Shown in pieces: positions 62,125 through 64,000 of a stretch of DNA of 64,000 nucleotides. A program made the position numbers and the translations under genes. Origin of the DNA: Paenibacillus sp. J31TS4 (GTDB lineage Bacteria; Bacillota; Bacilli; Paenibacillales; NBRC-103111); NCBI RefSeq assembly GCF_018403265.1, contig NZ_BOSI01000003.1, positions 62,001-126,000 of the forward strand, given 5' to 3'. The notes beneath the pieces were generated by a model that worked only from the letters and a program-made list of their open reading frames with translations, made no database searches and had not been told where the DNA came from. The stretch's first letter is position 1. The number at the start of each line of letters is the position of its first letter.

Positions 62125-63117
62125 CTACTTCTTGAACGAGAAGCAGCGGGCCGGGTTTTCGACGAAGAATTTGCGGATCAGCTTCTCGCCGTCAAACCCT
62201 TCGCGGTTCGCTTCGTCGATGAAGCGCGGCACCCATTTGCCGATGATGTATTCGAGGCCGAGGCCGTAATCGTAGTGCTTGTAGTACGTCTTGCGGGCGG
62301 TGTCGCCGCTGATCAGCACCTGGTCCTCGTAGCCTTTGCGGACCATGTTGAGGACGAGTGCGATGCGGGTGCTTTCCGGAGCGTACTTGATTTTGCCGAT
62401 GCCGTCAAAGCTCAGAAACGCGCCGGTGCTGGCGATCTGCTCGTGGTAGTACGGATCCGGGTTGCGGTCCATATGGCCGAGGCTCAGGTACTCGAGGTTA
62501 ATGTTCTCGCTCCGCAGCAGCTCGAGCTGCTCGAGACCCATCGTGCCCACCTCCGTGTGGGAGTGGATCGGGGCTTTCGTCTCGTGATGAGCGCGGGCGA
62601 CGGCGCGCAGCGTTTTTTCTTCAAGCGGCGTAATCCGGTTGTAGCCGGTGCCGAACTTGACCTGGCCGGCCTTGAACGGCGTGCCCTCGAGCCCTTCCTC
62701 CACCTCGCGGATGACCCAGTCGGCAAGCTCGTTGATCGACTTGGCGTCGATCCATTCGGCGTAGGTGCGGTAGTTGCCGAGCAGCGGCTTGAGCTCTTCC
62801 TTGATCTTGGCGTCCCACAGGAAACTCTTGTTGAAGCCGGCGGTGCCAACGATCGTCACGCCGGTTTCTTCCATGATTCGGTGCACGGCCGGTACGTCCC
62901 GTCCGTAGTCGATCGCCGTCGCGTCTACGATGGTGTCTCCTCCGAGGCGTTTGAAGTCCAGCACGTCGAGCTTGGACTTCTCGGGATCGTCGAGGAGCAG
63001 ATCGTCCTCTCCCTTTTGAACCCAGAAGTCCGGACGGCACACGATGTGCTCGTGCGAATAGGTGAAACCCATTTGGTCGGGGGCGATGTCTTTGGTCAGC
63101 GTACGAATGAAGCTCAT
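62125..63117 (-). CDS. Phosphotriesterase-like lactonase (PLL/PHP family)
   Basis: A 330-residue binuclear metal hydrolase. The first metal pair is GFTYSHEHIVCRPDF, the bridging Lys is in GQVKFGTGYNRITPLEEKT, further ligands are PIHSHTEVG and LSLGHMDRNPD, and the last Asp is ISGDTARKTYY. This is a full active site. Relatives in Firmicutes hydrolyse (phosphorylated) sugar lactones; the nearby PTS and SIS genes favour that over pesticide-type esters. The ATG is preceded by GGGAGGG. It follows the PTS IIC gene, after the repeat region. Confidence 0.9.
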   Translation of the reverse strand: MSFIRTLTKDIAPDQMGFTYSHEHIVCRPDFWVQKGEDDLLLDDPEKSKLDVLDFKRLGGDTIVDATAIDYGRDVPAVHRIMEETGVTIVGTAGFNKSFLWDAKIKEELKPLLGNYRTYAEWIDAKSINELADWVIREVEEGLEGTPFKAGQVKFGTGYNRITPLEEKTLRAVARAHHETKAPIHSHTEVGTMGLEQLELLRSENINLEYLSLGHMDRNPDPYYHEQIASTGAFLSFDGIGKIKYAPESTRIALVLNMVRKGYEDQVLISGDTARKTYYKHYDYGLGLEYIIGKWVPRFIDEANREGFDGEKLIRKFFVENPARCFSFKK

Positions 63118-63205
63118 GCTAGAAACCCTCCCATAGGTAATTTTGTTGGTTAAAATATGGAGCTTATGCCCGCGTTAAACCTGCGGAGCTTGCTCTCGCA
63201 GGTAG

Positions 63206-63492
63206 CCTCGAGCCTGCAAGAGGCCTCGCCGTAGGCGAAACCTTCTTCGATGCCCGCGGCGGAGGGACGAATGAGCCGGAGAAGCGACTTTTGCGAGCCC
63301 GTTTCCACCTTCCGAATGCATATTCCATCAAGGAAACGGGCTCGCAACGGAGCCGGAGGCCATTCGTCCCGCAGCCGCCTGCCCACAAAGGTTTTGCTAC
63401 GGAGCCTATGCTCTCGCAGCCTGCAAAGCTGTGCCTCGCAAGCCTACGGAGCATCCGCCCGCATCCTGCGAAGCAGAGGCCCACAAGACGGC
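63206..63492. repeat. Tandem repeat unit 1, about 287 bp, with extended imperfect palindrome
   Basis: The unit begins CCTCGAGCCTGCAAGAGGC and contains a perfect 16-bp inverted repeat, TTGCGAGCCCGTTTCC and its complement, around a 25-nt loop. Outer arms also pair: GGGACGAATG with CATTCGTCCC, GCGGC with GCCGC, and weaker pairing around AAACCTT/AAGGTTT. No open frame shows coding character. The purpose is unknown. Confidence 0.75.
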
Positions 63493-63779
63493 CTCGAGCC
63501 TGCAAGAGGCCCCCGCCGAAGGCGAAACCTTCTTCGATGCCCGCGGCGTAGGGGCGAATGAGCCGGAGAAGCGACTTTTGCGGGCCCGTTTCCACCATCC
63601 GAAGGCCCATTCCATCAAGGAAACGGGCTTGCAACGGAGCCGGAGGCCATTCGGCCCGCAGCCGCCTGCCCGCAAAGGTTTTGCTCCGGAGCTAATGCCC
63701 TCGCAGCCTGCAAAACTGTGCCTCGCAAGCCTACGGAGCCTTCGCCCAAAGCCTTTTTCAGGTGCAAAGCAGGGGGCTT
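63493..63779. repeat. Tandem repeat unit 2, about 287 bp
   Basis: A second direct copy, similar to unit 1 throughout except for scattered substitutions and one 1-nt length change near the start; similarity is clear to about 63755 and the exact end is uncertain. Its central palindrome has two changes that turn two G-C pairs into G-T pairs, which would remain paired in RNA. Confidence 0.7.
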
Positions 63780-63810
63780 CCTATGACAGGACTCCCCCTC
63801 CTCGTGATTG

Positions 63811-64000
63811 TTAGAAGAACAGCTTAGCCAAGAAGCTGACGATCGGACCGATGATGAACATATCGGAGTCCGCCGCCCACATGGCCGTATCCGGAATCGT
63901 CGAGCTGATCAGATACTTGACCATGAAGAACTGGCCCCAGGCCACCACCGTCGAAGTGATGAAGCCGCCGATGACGGCGCCGCGCGCACCGCCGGTTGCG
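63811..64000 (-). CDS. PTS ascorbate-type IIC (UlaA/SgaT-like), 5' part outside the window
   Basis: The last 62 residues of a membrane protein: GGARGAVIGGFITSTVVAWG, then FMVKYLISSTIPDTAMWAAD and SDMFIIGPIVSFLAKLFF with stop at 63811-63813. The GGxRGAxIGG motif and the ending fit the UlaA/SgaT group of PTS IIC proteins. The start lies beyond the right edge. With HPr, EI, SIS, creatininase and lactonase genes downstream, it probably carries a sugar acid or lactone-related substrate. Confidence 0.72.
   Translation of the reverse strand, partial: ATGGARGAVIGGFITSTVVAWGQFFMVKYLISSTIPDTAMWAADSDMFIIGPIVSFLAKLFF

Larger units (their letters stand above)
63118..63810. other. Gene-free stretch with tandem long-palindrome repeats
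   Basis: About 690 bp between the IIC gene and the lactonase. Most of it consists of two direct copies of a 287-bp unit (see repeat entries). Short frames here overlap the repeats on several strands and are not supported. Confidence 0.6.

Noticed and set aside
63250-63561. Overlapping short open frames in the repeat region
   Set aside because: They occur on both strands in several frames of the same repeat and change with each copy; no RBS.
63170-63770. CRISPR array
   Set aside because: Only two copies, unit about 287 bp, no short repeats with unique spacers and no cas genes.
1-64000. tRNA, rRNA, insertion sequence or prophage
   Set aside because: No CCA-ended cloverleaf-like block, rRNA segment, transposase or phage structural gene was recognised; the AT-rich EPS cassette is better explained as exchanged surface-polymer genes.

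Overview
The window looks like chromosome of a high-GC, endospore-forming Paenibacillus-type bacterium (Firmicutes, Paenibacillaceae). The main clues are LplB/YtcP-type sugar ABC permeases, a YwmB-family protein, a YerC/TrpR-like regulator, a spore-photoproduct-lyase-type radical SAM protein, AGGAGG-type ribosome binding sites, and a Bacillales-style exopolysaccharide (EPS) locus with what looks like the EPS-associated EAR RNA. Most of the window is GC-rich. One block (about 35.8-45.1 kb) is strikingly AT-rich. All assignments come from reading motifs by eye; no database search was run.

Layout. 1-10.6 kb: carbohydrate uptake and use. A ribulokinase (cut by the window edge) diverges from an AraC-type regulator. 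A minus-strand cassette (FAD oxidoreductase, metallo-beta-lactamase-fold protein, histidine phosphatase) diverges from a three-gene sugar ABC transporter (lipoprotein plus two permeases). 11-15.8 kb: one very large secreted protein with duplicated lamin-tail-like domains and a calcineurin-like phosphoesterase domain. 16.4-23.3 kb: housekeeping genes on the minus strand (SF0329-type protein, tRNA dihydrouridine synthase, RlmCD-type rRNA methyltransferase with a huge Gly/Arg-rich N-terminus, DagK lipid kinase, CbiX-type chelatase, YerC) and a decayed NAD(P)H oxidoreductase gene. 23.6-35.3 kb: a Gly-rich protein, a TseB/YpmB-like membrane protein, an ArsB/NhaD-type transporter behind a structured, terminator-ending leader, an atypical Nramp transporter, an NSS-family sodium symporter, a Tat-exported phosphoesterase, a radical SAM protein, a sensor kinase and several very small genes.

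35.3-50.5 kb: the EPS locus, read on the minus strand. It starts with two near-identical EAR-like RNA elements, each overlapping a terminator hairpin. Then come a 71-aa gene, a 45-aa gene, a three-repeat zinc-binding protein, a PglF/CapD-like dehydratase, a strong hairpin terminator, GalU, a priming sugar transferase, five glycosyltransferases, an EpsG-type polymerase, a Wzx flippase, UDP-glucose dehydrogenase and a VanZ-like protein. The arrangement fits Wzy-dependent polymer synthesis under processive antitermination: RNA polymerase modified at the EAR elements could read through the internal terminator into the long operon.

50.6-58.2 kb: assorted single genes (YwmB, Nudix, serine hydrolase, two-domain VOC protein, a lone UxaA-type domain, SDR, esterase, DUF2935 protein). 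58.4-64.0 kb: a minus-strand PTS region with EI and HPr preceded by a SIS-domain protein, a creatininase-family protein, a phosphotriesterase-like lactonase and, at the window edge, the end of an ascorbate-type PTS IIC. This suggests uptake of a sugar acid or lactone with phosphorylation. Between the IIC gene and the lactonase lie two tandem units of about 287 bp, each an extended imperfect palindrome.
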